A stretch of 64,000 nucleotides of DNA, taken from NCBI GenBank assembly GCA_944470555.2, contig OX104129.1:51369998-51433997 (forward strand). The letters run 5' to 3'. Below the pieces are notes generated by a model. That model worked only from the letters and a program-made list of their open reading frames with translations. It had not been told where the DNA came from and ran no database searches. The translations under genes were made by a program, and so were the position numbers. Positions 43,385-55,756 of this stretch are shown in pieces. The DNA comes from Heterobilharzia americana. Lineage: Eukaryota; Platyhelminthes; Trematoda; Strigeidida; Schistosomatidae. How positions within the stretch are numbered: position 1 is the first letter of the stretch; each line of letters begins with the position of its first letter.

Positions 43385-45900
43385 AAAGGATGATTTTTAT
43401 GAAAAGCTGTCATTTTTGTTGTAGGAAAGCGAAACGTTCAGATGTAGTCATAATGACAGGCGACTTTAACGCTGAAGTAGGGACGCTGGGGGAATCGGAA
43501 AGGCACCTTGTGGGTATTTACAGAATCCCATGCCAACGAACTGACAATGGTGATCGTTTGTCACTATTTCACTCTAACAATCACTCCCACTCCCACATGG
43601 TGTCCGTCGACTTCAAACCAACGAGGGACACATACATCACGTTGCTATAAGCCATAGTTGGAGAGGATCAGTGAAGGACTACTGCTCTTTCTGGAGTGCC
43701 AGTTTGGACTCCAATCACGCACTCGTATAGGCCGGTGTATGTCTGCGCCTTCCTGGTCTCAGTAGAGCTGTGGCCCATTGGTTTAAGGAGATGGCTTTCA
43801 GTTAGTCGGTCACGGGTTCGAACACCGCTTCATCTAACGTGGTTTCGACGGTCAGGCAGTATCTTTGGTCATCACATATTAGATGTAGCTCATTGCCTAC
43901 TGCACAAATGTACACAAAGTTGCTAAGTGCGTTTTGATTTCCGACTGGTCGCAGAAAACAGGCGATAGTAAGGCCTTTTTTGTGGTCGATTTAAAGGTGG
44001 GGACGCTAAGTACGTACTTAGCTAAGGATACATCTGAACATGACAGCAATGCCCATCCTGAGGAAACCTGGCATGATAATAAATCTGTTGTAGTAACAGC
44101 AGTGAAAACAGTTAGTAACGTAAACCCGAAGGTTAGCAGGTGTCACTGAATTTCCGCGACGTCATTAAAACTGTTTGATCCGAGCAGACTGATTCCAGCT
44201 GATTTTGACCACGATGAAAAGCAGAAGCAACTTGAACGTAAATTGACCAAGTCTTCGCAACGGTCGCTGGCAAGAGCAAGAGTGGTGTGGAGGGCATCAC
44301 GGTTGGATAATACTCGGGGACTGTCTAATCTTATCAAGGATACCGGCAAAGAAAAGATGATGGTGAGTGAAATCATCACTGGAAAGGATGGGACGCTGAT
44401 AACATCCCGGGACAGGAGGGTAGAACGTTGGGCAGAACTCTGCAGAGCACAATTAAACTGGCCCTCAGCAACTCTCAAGTTGCCCCACATCCAGCCTGAA
44501 CCTGAATGGGACGTAGATGTCGGACCCCCCAACTCACCTTGAGGTTGAAATGGCTGTGTCGAACCTGAAACAGTTCAAACCAGCGGGACCTGATAGTTTG
44601 CCACCCAAAGTCTTTGAGTATAAAGGTAAGGAATCGCTAAGGTGACAGAAGTACTAGGTATTGTATAGGAACCAGAGGTAGTGCCATCAGACTTGTCTAC
44701 TTCTCTAGTTATCTCTGCCTATAAGAAGGGACAATCATCGGGGAACTAGTTTGACTAACATTGTGTCCGTGATCCTAGGATCCATAGTTATCCAAGGCCC
44801 AGTTAGAGCCCAGGAAAACCAGGCAGGTTTCAGACCTAGACGAGGGTGCATCAATCATATTTCTATCCTCCGACAGGTCCTGGAACACAAGCGTGCTTAA
44901 CGGTCCCGACACGCCATATTTCTCGACCTGAGGGTGGCATTTGATTCTGTTGACCGTGAGGTGTTCTGGCAGTGTCTGACCTTGAAGGGAGTATTTAGCA
45001 AGTACATAATGCTTATCAAGGCTCTCCACTCAAACTCACACAACCGTATAATTGCATATAGAGAGTTGTCATCAGAATTGACGACAACTACAGATGTCCG
45101 CCAGGGATGCCCACTGTCACCATTTCTATTTAACTTCGTTGTAGACGTATTAATGGACATAACCTTAGGTGCACTTGACTTCAAACGCATTGATTTTCTT
45201 GTAGGCCATCTAGTTGACTTGGAGTATCCAGACATTATCGTCCTCCCAGATGAAGACGCTGACAAAATGCAGGGTCTTGTGAACCCGTTGAGCAGAAATC
45301 TGAGTATCTCTGGCATGCGTTTTGCTTGCACCTGTTAAATGAAAAATGATGCTCCGGGACTGGTGTTCAACCACTCCCAATTTATTGATAGGGAGTGGAA
45401 TGTGTTGACCACTTCACTATCATAGGGAGTTGCGTCAGCCCGAACTGGGCAGTTGGTAAGGATATTTCAACCTGGATAAAGAAGGCGGGTTTAGTATTTG
45501 CCAACTAGCGTCATCTGTAACCCCGGCGAAATATCCGACTACTTATCAGAGGGTGAGTATACTGCACTGCAGTTCGTTCTGTCCTGAGGCGACCGTTGAA
45601 AGTAGAATACATAAAGCGGTTATTAGGTTTTGATCACAGATTTCTTCGCAGTATTGCTCGCATTTGTTGGAGTCATTGTGCGATCAGTGTTGAGGTCAGA
45701 CGAAGTGTGCTAGGCAAGAAAAGCAAGTTACTCAGTGGAGTAGTGAACCTTCATCTATTAGAGTGGCTGAGAATGCACAGGAAATGTCCAAGCCACCGCC
45801 TGCTATGACGTTTAGTGCTAGGAGAAGTTGGATTGGTTTAGAATAGGCTTCAGGATGGCCAAGCTGATTATGTTTCATAGCAGTTCTGTGTCCTCTGTGG
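43385..45900 (+). mobile_element. RTE-B non-LTR retrotransposon (copy B3), carries a SINE
   Basis: The copy begins in the endonuclease domain: KRSDVVIMTGDFNAEVG near 43430, then QRTDNGDRLSLFHSNN. After a SINE insertion it resumes with DRRVERWAELCRAQLNWPSA near 44420, [32 protein letters not shown] near 44930, VRQGCPLSPFLFNFVVD, and an RT active-site strand changed to YPDIIVLPDEDADKMQ. It ends with FDHRFLRSIARICW and a weakened LEWLRMH tail near 45760. It is 5' truncated and has several stops. Confidence 0.85.
43764..43944 (+). mobile_element. tRNA-derived SINE (type 1) inserted in RTE-B
   Basis: The head has A-box-like TGTGGCCCATTGGTTTAAGG and a perfect B-box GGGTTCGAACACC (43814-43826). The tail reads TAGCTCATTGCCTACTGCAC. 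Imperfect target-site duplications flank it (CTGGTCTCAG at 43752 and CTGGTCGCAG at 43945), and the interrupted RTE-B reading continues on both sides. Related decayed copies are at 57785-57955 and 61190-61375. Confidence 0.78.
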
Positions 45901-47098
45901 CAACAAAACTACTTTATTTGCCTACTCCAGACCGGTCAGAACATCATTGGTCAGAGAATTAACGCATGAGATTTTGGAGATCAACACGTAGCTGCATCAA
46001 TATATATTTCACAAAGTATATTAGGAATGGGGACTAGCGGATACTGTGGTTACATAAAACAGATTTCCTTAACCATTTAATTGACTTTCTGAATGCTAAT
46101 TGAGAGCCTTGAGTGACACAACACTTTTTGGTCACCCTTTAACATCAAACCCTACCAAAAGCTATTGAATCGTCACAGTTCAATACTGTCCCTATGTAAA
46201 AAGAATGATAGATGTAAATTCCGTGTTAATTTAGCGGCATTTCAAAACCTGCTAAGATGCAGGTAAAGATGTACTCAGCAGTTAAGTCACGTTCGTGCAC
46301 TAGGCAGTAGATCACTCCTATTGTACAAGGGCTAATGACGCCACCTGGCTGTCTGTACATTGGTAGACAGAGCGAAACCCAAACCCGTGACCCATTGGAT
46401 GGAAGTCCAGATCCTGATGTCCGAAAACGTGAACCTTGAACTCAACAATCACGTGCAGGTCCCTGAACTGGCATGTTGTATGAAAAATAACTGTAATGCA
46501 TACGCAGACCTCATTTTAGTGAAATGGGGGGAGTTGATCACCCTGAACCATTAGTCTTAGTTTCTTCTTGTTTTCTTCGGAAATAATTATAACGGCGTTG
46601 GTGACAAATCTTCTCAGATCTATTTTCATTTGCCTCAGATGATCTTTGAGTACTATTAGGACTGAGGGTAAAGTCCATGACCTTCTGATCAGCGCAAATC
46701 AATACAAAGTAATTATAACATCACACTGTTCTTCAATATTCCCCCTTTGCTATTTCGGTTACGAGTGACTGAATTTCACAGAAGATAAGGCAGTTGTATT
46801 GGTTACAATTTGTTTTACCGGGTATGAATTTTCAAAGTTTACATTATCGTTATCATCTTGGTACTATTTACTTAGGGGAAAGTGATACGTTTTGACCTAA
46901 TTTGTGGTTTTACTTTGTTATTTTCTGAAAGCAGATCTCCGTACTTAATGGTTTCAACATGAACTGTTAATATTTCACTGATAAAAAGTTGTCTAGTGTT
47001 CTTTATCTCGTCATCCTACACACACCCAACACTGTACCTTTACGTATTTTTGTTTGACTCTTGGGCATGATTTTGAAACTTGTTTTCTATTTCTACAG
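45901..47098. other. Upstream region of TMEM33, 5' exon not identified
   Basis: No conserved coding region was found. A candidate minimal start exon ATGCAG|GTAAAG at 46257-46262 would join the 47099 exon in phase, giving Met-Gln-Gly-Arg. An ATG at 47054 is also in frame with the 47099 exon by reading through the acceptor. Neither is proved. Confidence 0.35.
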
Positions 47099-47399
47099 GG
47101 TCGCCTAAAGTCGGATTACGTCAATACCGCTTTGTACCTAGCTCGTTTGGGAACAATTTTCTGTTGCATCATGTTCTTCTTTGCACCGTTTTTCTCCCGT
47201 CTTCATCCATCTGATCTAGAAGTTTGGTATCGCAGAGCGTTACTGGCAAGTGCGGCTACATCAGCTTTGCGTTTGCATCAACGAATGAAAAGTTTGAACA
47301 CAAGATTTTCTCGAGAAGTCTTAGAAGTCTTGATTGCTGAAGACTCCTCTCATTATTTACTTTACTCCATAATGTTTGCTATATTGCCACCAGTTACAG
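47099..47399 (+). CDS. TMEM33: TMEM33 first visible exon
   Basis: The acceptor is TTTCTACAG|GGT and the donor is ACAG|GTATCA. It encodes 100 residues starting GRLKSDYVNTALYLARL and ending ILPPVT. It holds the first membrane segment, the RRALLA...SALRLHQRM motif and EDSSHYLLYS. Confidence 0.94.
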
Positions 47400-50300
47400 G
47401 TATCATTGTCGTTTTGTTTTGTGTGAAAAGTGTATTTCCTAGTGCGATTTCTCCTTGATGCTTGTATATTTGTGTAATAGTCGGAAAAAGGGTGTAGATA
47501 CTAACTATCAGTTTATGAGCTGGTACTCTCCAACCAACATAAAAAAAATCGAACATTGATATTGCACCTGTAGGCCTTGTTTAGTTTGTATAGATTTAAA
47601 TAGTTGGCTGTTAAGTTAACGTACATACAAACCACAATGATGGGCGACGGGAACAAGAAATAACCAAGGAATAAACCAGACAAATTCCGCTTGGCAGATC
47701 AGTTAGAAAGAAAACAATCTATCAGCCATTCTTCAATTTTATGGCGTAGTAGGGATTGTTCTAATAAGTAATCATGAAACAAATACTAGTTTCACTTCCT
47801 TATGTAGTTGTACTGATTGATGGGGATACCTAGACTGGTATTGTAAACCTTACCCCAAAATTTAACTTCCTGAGGTCAGATTTGCTATCGTACTAGAGTC
47901 CTTGCCTACTTCAGGAAATCCGCATTTAATAATACTTAAAATCCAGCAAGACGATTGAGTGTAAATTTTGTTCACGAGATGTAAACATTACCTGTTGTGT
48001 CAAGGCTGTCGATGTCATGTGGTCACACATATGGTTACAACCAGAATCGAAGCTGTTTCCATTAATTGTGAGTCAAGCACCTGAACTGATAAACTGCAGG
48101 TGCGTGGTTGCAGACCTACTAGATTCAGTATAAAGAGTGCATATGTAACCGTTTTAGGTGCTTGTTTGGCATTTTCTACTCTAAAAATAATGTCTGTCTG
48201 TGCTGCTGTTACACACTATGCAATGTTTTCTTTTTGGTGTATTCACTTATCACGGAAGGAGAAGGTTAAGCATAGTCGTTCAGTACTCCTTATTGCATTT
48301 TCCTGTGTTTAGATGCAAATTTTAAGGAGCATTCTATTTATCCCTGAAGCCTATTGTTTTCGACTTGATATTCATCTCTGTCAAATAGGTAAATTTCTGT
48401 CACTTCATATTGTTGGGAAAGGATGCCACTATGGTTATTGGTATTCAGTACTGATAGTACATATCAGCGTAAGTAGGTTGTGTAGCGCTGTTCATATATG
48501 TCTTTGGCAATTGTGGTAATTTGCAGCGTTACGCAGTAATGCCAGGTTCCTTGTGGATGTTAACTGACTGGCAAAGGAACTTACACATTTCTGATTTTGT
48601 CGAAAATATCGCATCTACAGATTGTCTCCTAACGTCGATATTCATGGCAGCATTTGGTGTTAACTGTAGTGTTGAAGCCTACTTTGCTGCAACAACTGAC
48701 AAAAGAAAGGATATTTAGCCTGGTAACACTAAGTAGGAGGCGGTTGGGGATATATATAAGTTAAGGTATTGTGTTTTCAGATCAATCAATCATTATCAAC
48801 ATAGGACGGTCCGAGTTGCCACACCTCACGTCAGTTCATCAAGTAGAAAGGTAGTGAGGTGAAGGATGAAGATAAGTGAATGCAGTCAAAAGAAATATAA
48901 AGTACGAGAAGAAAGGAAAGAGGAGTGACAAAATAGTGAGATTCGGTATAGCGTTGTTAAGATGAGGATAATGTGTGTATACATCTGCGCCACTGACTTC
49001 GGTTCTGAGCCATATCACCTAGGGTCTCCAACCACTGGTTCCTCTTGTCCCGTGGACCCCAACCACCTAGTCTGCATCGTCCTACATGGCTTAAACCAAC
49101 AGTCAGAGACTTCATACATTGGTGCCATGTTTTAGTCTGGCCACCTCGGGCCTTTTTCCAGCCTGAACCCACCTCAGCCAACATTGTGTGACGAGGCAAT
49201 CGGTGACTAGGCATACGTAGTACGTGTCCCAACCATCTCAGTCGATGAAGGTTCACAACCTCGTCGACTGACTTACCTCTTCTCCCAAAACTCTACACCT
49301 AACTTCTGCATTACTCACATGGTGACACCACGGAATACGTCCTATACTACGAAGGCAACGGTGGTCAAACACCTGAACCTTTCATGTCTTCCACTTTCAA
49401 TGGCCATGTTTCACAGCCATACAGTAGAACAGAGCGGACTGCTGTGCAGTACACGCGACCCTTAATAGACAAACGAATATCACGGCGGCGCCATAGGTGG
49501 CGCAAATTGGCAAAAGCCAATCGAGCCTTTTGTATCCGTGCAGAAATCTCATCGGCAACTAACCCACCGGGTTGATCCTACTTCCCAGGTAAGTGAAGTG
49601 GTCAACACACTCAACCACTTCACTCTCTATTGTTAACCGCGGTACCGCTGAAGACCAGTCCTGGAGCAAAAATTTGCATTTGGGTGGTGAAAATCGCATC
49701 CCAAACATTCTCAAATTCCCACTCAAAGTGTTCAGAAGACTCTGCATCTTGTCAGCGTCTTCACCTAACAGGACTATGTCATCTGCATATTCTAGATCTA
49801 AGGAAAATTCACCTGTGATCGGGTCAACGTTTGTGTAATTAGGTGACGAGAGGGAAACCTCCATAAGAATATCTATGATAAAATTAAATAAGAATGGGGA
49901 TAGTGGGCATCCTTGACGGACACCACTTGATGAGTATAGCTCCCTGGACAACTCACCATAGGCTCTAACATGCCCACAAGTGTTCGAGTAGAGAGCTTTC
50001 AATAAGGTGATGTACTTACTAGGCACGCCTTTCAGTGACAGACACTGCCATAAGACTTCTCGATCAACGGAGTCAAATGCCGCCTTCAGGTCGAGAAATA
50101 CAGCTATTGTCGGGCGTCTGTAAGCATGCCTATGTTCCAGGACCTGGCGCAGTGTGAATATTTGGTCGATACATCCACGGCCAGGTCTAAAGCCTGCCTG
50201 GTTTTCTCGGGCTTGCTGTTCCCGAGCTCCACTCAGGCGTCGGAGAATTATAGAACTTAGGATCTTAGACACTATGTTTGTCAGGCTGATTCCTCTGTGG

Positions 50301-53300
50301 TTATCACAAGAGGACTTCTCGCCTTTCTTGAAGACTGGGATGATGAGTGACTTAGACCAGTCGGAGGGGATCGTATTTGATTCCCATATACTGGCTAACA
50401 CTTCCGTTAGCCTGACTAAGAGAACTCTACCACCATTCTTGTATACCTCAGCAGGTAGTCCGTCTGGTCCTGCTGCCCTTCCCGTTTCAGGCTACCTACC
50501 GCTTTCTCAACTTCTTCTAGTGTTGGGGGACCTGTCTCTATGTCCCATTCAGGGTCCGACTGGATAGCGGGCAGCGCAATGGTGGCTGGAGGCCAGTTAA
50601 ACTGTTCCTCAAAGTGTTCTGCCCATCGTCCCAGTCTTCCCCTGCGAGTGAATCGCAGATCCGTCCTTCTCCGCTATAACCTCACTAACTGTTGTTGACC
50701 ATTTCCCCCCAGTCTCCTTAATAAGTCTAAATAACTGTCTACTGTTACCGATCGCCGCTGCCTTTTCCATCTCTTTAGCCTTTGCTGCCCACCACTGTTC
50801 ACGATCGTTGCGCAGACTTTTCGTCAGTTATTTTTAAGTTGCGCTCGCTCTTCATTGTACTCAGAGCCTGCAGGGATGCATTCACGTGCATCCATTAGTT
50901 TGGAAGAAGCTGCTGATATCCACTGGCTCTTTTTAGCCATTATCTTGGAGTCGGCTACAGTCTCCAGTGCTGCTTTTACAGTAGACTGAAGATGGCACCA
51001 AGCTTCTTCTGGATGAGTGACAGTCTTTTGTTCCGATAACTGCCTAGCCAACTTCTCACTGAACACGGCTTTGGTGTTTTCGTTGTCCAGCAGAACTCGT
51101 AGTGGTTTTGTTGCCAAATTTTTTCTACGTCCATTGAGACGCAGGCATATACGTGCTCGGACCAACGCATGATCGCTGTCCAAACACGTACTCCAGAAGG
51201 AGCGGCAGTCTTCCACCGATCCTCTCCAGCGATGACTAATAGCAATGTGGTCTATCTGTGTCCATCGCTGAGTCGAGCTCGGTGGACGCCAGGTCAGACA
51301 GTGCCTTTCTTTATGTCTGAAATTTGTGCTGGCTAAAAATAGGCGGTTATCTGAGCATAGTTGTAATAGGCGATCACCGTTATCTGTACGTTCAGCTGGG
51401 ATTCCGAAAGTGCCACCTAAGTGCCTTTCTGCCTCACTCAGTCTACCCACCTGTGCGTTGAGGTCACCTGCAACAACCACTACGTCCGAACGTTTGGCTT
51501 TCGAGAGGAGGTTAGACAGTTTATGGTAGAACTCGTCCTTCACTTCATCCGAACTACAGTCAGTGGGTGCGTAAGCAGAGATTACAAAGAGACAACGGCG
51601 AGTCTCACTATTCCTTTTAGTTCTCACTGTGCCGTTCAGCCTCATAGCGCAGAGGCGACTATCAACTGGGATCCAGTCTAGTAGTGAGTTTTCTGCCCTG
51701 GTGCTTAATGCTATACCTACACCTGCAAGACCACGAGAGCTAGCTATCGAATCTCCAGAAACTCGAAGGGTGAATTTTGCGATTCACCAGATTGGTCAGG
51801 AGAGGTCAGGTGAATAACCACACTTGGGTCCTGTATGCGTGTCTCACAAACACAGCACACATCCATGCCCGAGTTGCTAGAGTCTTTGCCAACGAAGCCT
51901 GTTGGCCAATTTGACGGAGGGTGCGGACATTGAAGGCTCCAATATGTAATTTGGAGCGTGGTTTAAGGAGACCAGGGATGCTGTTCTGTGGACTCAGATC
52001 GTTGTCGAAGGCTGCAGAGGTAGGAGAAATTGAAGATGATGCAGCATCATTAATTAAGAGACGTGAAGGAAGATTAGAAGGTAATGATGGAGGAGGAGGA
52101 TAGCAGTCAGAAGAAACTTGGGTGCTGACAGAGTTGTGAGGGCGGTTGACACTTCCCGGCTGCCCACACCGTGGAAGGCTATTTCTTCTTAAGGTACCTG
52201 AAAGAGATTTGTGTGACCGCAGAGCCCATCGGACATCTGCTTGAGGCCTGTCACACCCAGCCTTTTGAGTATGATTATTTTGAATTTTTTTTTTTGGGGC
52301 CGGATGGTCGAAAGGAAACGACAAGTGAACCAACACCGCCGGCCCGGCAGACCGTGGGGCGTGGTGGAGTGTGTTATTTTTGGGGCCGACCTTTTCTAAC
52401 CCCCCCTTCCACTGAGAAGGCAGCATCAGCTTGGCACTGCTGGTCATCCAAGGGAAACACCTTACTGCTGTCACACCCCATCCAGCTAGCAGCAGTACGA
52501 CTTCGCCCTCAGACCCCCATCATAGTGTAGCAATTTACACTATAACGGTAACGGTTTTCAGATCAGTGACTAAAATAGCGTTCTCTGTGTAGTATTTTCA
52601 CTGGACGGACCTGTAAAACATTCTTTAAAATTTTATAGTGTACCACTTTCCAATGTGTTATACAGTAATTTTGCTCTTCTCTTCACATTGAGTTCATTGT
52701 CTAGATTCTAAACAGAGATTTTTCTCTGTGATTGATTTAGATAAGCCTAACTGGGAAGCTCTATCTGCAAATATGATTACCCGCACTAATGGATTAATGT
52801 TACATTGAGGGTTAACAGCTGCATTTCCTCCTACTTCCGAAGATCATAATTTTGTATTTCCATTCCATTTCTTTCTTCTCGACCGCTTACCCACGCTGCA
52901 ACCATGATTTGTGAAGTATTTCCATTGCAAAAAAGACTTACGAGCTTTTATTAGTATTATTAGTATTAGTCGTTCTTCACTGTCTTCGTTAGAAATGTAT
53001 TTTCAGTGTTGTATGAAGTTATATGTTTAACTGTCATGCTTTCTCCACCTAATTAACTCCTCTTCCAATTATATTGTTTTATTGCTAATTACATTTGTAG
53101 GCCTAAGAGACCTGGAAACATTTTTCCAGACATATACAGATTAACCAAAACCCGTCACAAGTGACGATAGGTCATTTGTGTTCATCAATATTGAAGTTTG
53201 TATTCTGTTATTTCGAATGGTTTTGTGCAAATTGGTCCCCATCTACTTATGAATACTAGTTGTCTCCTAGCAGTGGATGTTTCGTTTGAATAATAAACTG

Positions 53301-55713
53301 CTCTTCCGAATCCATGCCAATCTAGTGTATTTGTTTTACTCCTTTTGTACAGAAATGTTTGTATGATATACTGAACAGGTAAAAGTTTAGATGTAATTGG
53401 TTTATTTGAGACGCAGTGGTGCAGTTTTCATTCTTTTGATTGGTGTGAGTTCCTGCAACATTGGGAATATACCATGACAACAAGAGTGAAACATCATGTT
53501 GCACGGTTTCCTGTTGAACTCTTACCATTGTTTTCAGCATTCTTGTTTGGGGGTTTCTACAACTAGTAAAATCAATCTCAATGCTGCATATTCATGCACA
53601 TTTTAGCTTCATCTTAACCTGGATATCACATTTTGTATTTTACCTACTTCCTCTTTTATGACCTTTGGCCACATTATTTCTATTTCTCGTTCCTTCGTAT
53701 TGTTTCCTAGTACCGATGTGCTGACATAAGGCGTGGTAATGAAAACCGTTACACTGTAATACCAGACTCCATTTAGCTAATGACTGACTGTTTTTCGATC
53801 AACATTACATTGTGACATAAAGGTACATAGACCAGTAGTTACGTAGCGAAGTTAGTAAATAGGATTTAATCAACATTAACAACTAGATAATGACGTTGGT
53901 TTACTTACAGGTAACCGGAGTGTAAAATGCCTGTAATCGCCAACTGACTTCAATTCGCCCAATAGTTTGTTGTTACTTTACCCTCAGTTTATTATTCTCA
54001 ATAGCTGCTTTCGAGTTAAATGACTATCGGTTTTAACAGGTTTTTAAAATCTTTTTATTTAGTATCATTAGTACCTGTCTTCCTGTTCGCCTTGTTGCAT
54101 GTGGCTAGCTTCACCAACATTCTCCTTAATGTAAGTTATTTTCAATAATATTTAATGGTTTGTTTTGTATTGAGTTTGTTTATTTTGGTGATTTAATTGA
54201 TTTATAATCAGTACTATGAAATTATTTCATTCACTTCTTAAAATAGTAGTCTTTGTAGTCAGCTGTAGTATTGTGTTTCAAGATTCTGTAGGTAGCCTTA
54301 TACGGTTATTTATACCTGTCAAAAAATTGGAACAAATAAGTCAGTGGTTAGTACCATTCTTGAGATTTTCGAATGCGGCTAACTGGGTGTGTGTGGTCTA
54401 GATACCGGATGAACGATATGATGCTTCACAACTCCCTCAGCCAACTCAAAGAATAAGACAGCACTTAACTGAAAAGAGACTACTTTACTCAGAAAGTCTG
54501 AATGTAGGGGCATGACTAGTGTTTAAGTAGTGTGGGCACCCTTTGGGGAGAACAAACAAATTAGCGCATTAGCATTGACCGGTAGGGAAATAGCCTTCTT
54601 AAGCATATTAAAACTGAGCGATACGCGTGAGGTGGAAAAGGTGCGAAAAAGATTATTTGAATTATTTATTCGGTAAGTTTGAGAAATTTGGGTATAAAGC
54701 TTTCATTTTAGAGGATCTAACATCCCCAACAATTATAGCGAAGGATCGATCTGTGATTCATTTGCAAGGTAGGCGACCGGGACAATGGGCAAAGTACTTC
54801 AAGGAGCAGTTCGATTGACCTTCAACTGCTATTCCGTTGCCCGCTATCCAGTCGAATTCTGAATAGAACATTGATATAGAGCCTCTAACTCTTGCAGCGA
54901 TCGACAAAGCTGTAAGTAGCCTTCAACGATAAAGGGTAGCAGAGCCAGATAAATTAGTATCAGTCATATCTAAACCCTGTGGTCGAGCATTACTGGTGGG
55001 ACTCCCTGTCACGTTAGCCAGCTTATGGGAATTACACTTGATCCCCTTTGATTTGTTTCGGAAATTAAGCGCTATGGAGGTCAAATGTTAGTCAGTATGA
55101 ACAACATAGTATTTAAGGTTCCTTATCAAGTAATCATTGGAGGTTTTAGCGAAGCTCGAATACAGCAAATGGGAGAAAGTGACAGCAGACAATATCAGGG
55201 GTTACTGCATAACAGTTGAATTTGTCACACCCTATAACAGACAAGAATATTTTAGGATGAAAGATATAAAGAAGCAGACAGACAAAAGTGATAGGAGGGC
55301 GTCTAAAGTAAGCAAGGAGGAATGAGGTTGGGGTGAAATTCGATATGGCTTAAGATGTAAGTAAGCGCCCCTGTGATCGATTCTGAGCCATACACCTAGA
55401 GTCACCGACCACTGGTTTTTAGTGACACGCCTATCCTGATTGGAAAGTACATTTCCCTATACGGCTCAAACCAACATTCAAAGATTTCATGAACTGATGC
55501 CTTGTTTTAGTTTTGGTCATCTTCAACCGTTTTTAGGCCTCAACCTACTTCAGCTAACATTTTACGACGGGGTGGATGGTGACTAGTCATGCTTAACACA
55601 AATCCCCGTCACTTGGGTCAATGAAGGTTCACAATCTCGTTGACTGGCTTTCCTCTCCTCCCTAAAACTATACGCCTGACTTCTATGTTCACTATACGGA
55701 GGCCTGTAGCGAC

Positions 55714-55756
<43 letters not shown>

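Larger units (their letters stand above)
48780..52540 (-). mobile_element. RTE-B non-LTR retrotransposon, nearly full-length but inactive (copy B5)
   Basis: About 3.75 kb on the minus strand within a TMEM33 intron, and the best-preserved RTE-B copy. From the 5' end near 52540 come a proline-rich N-terminal region, the endonuclease from about 51960, the RT at 50401-49559, and the C-terminal [10 protein letters not shown] block at 49240. The 3' end near 48780 has a TGATTGATTGA-like tail. At least one frameshift (near 51870) and stops near 50820 and 49560 break the single long frame. Confidence 0.9.

Noticed and set aside
43057..43650. A 197-residue plus-strand open frame
   Set aside because: Its first two thirds are antisense to CR1-like ORF1 and its last third is the RTE-B endonuclease (MTGDFNAEVG). 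It is a chance fusion across an element junction, not a host gene.
43764..43840. A functional tRNA gene
   Set aside because: A- and B-boxes are present but no cloverleaf with acceptor stem can be formed, and a SINE tail and target duplications follow.
55716..55755. TA repeat as an origin or regulatory site
   Set aside because: A plain dinucleotide microsatellite in an intron beside a truncated retroelement; no other signal supports a function.
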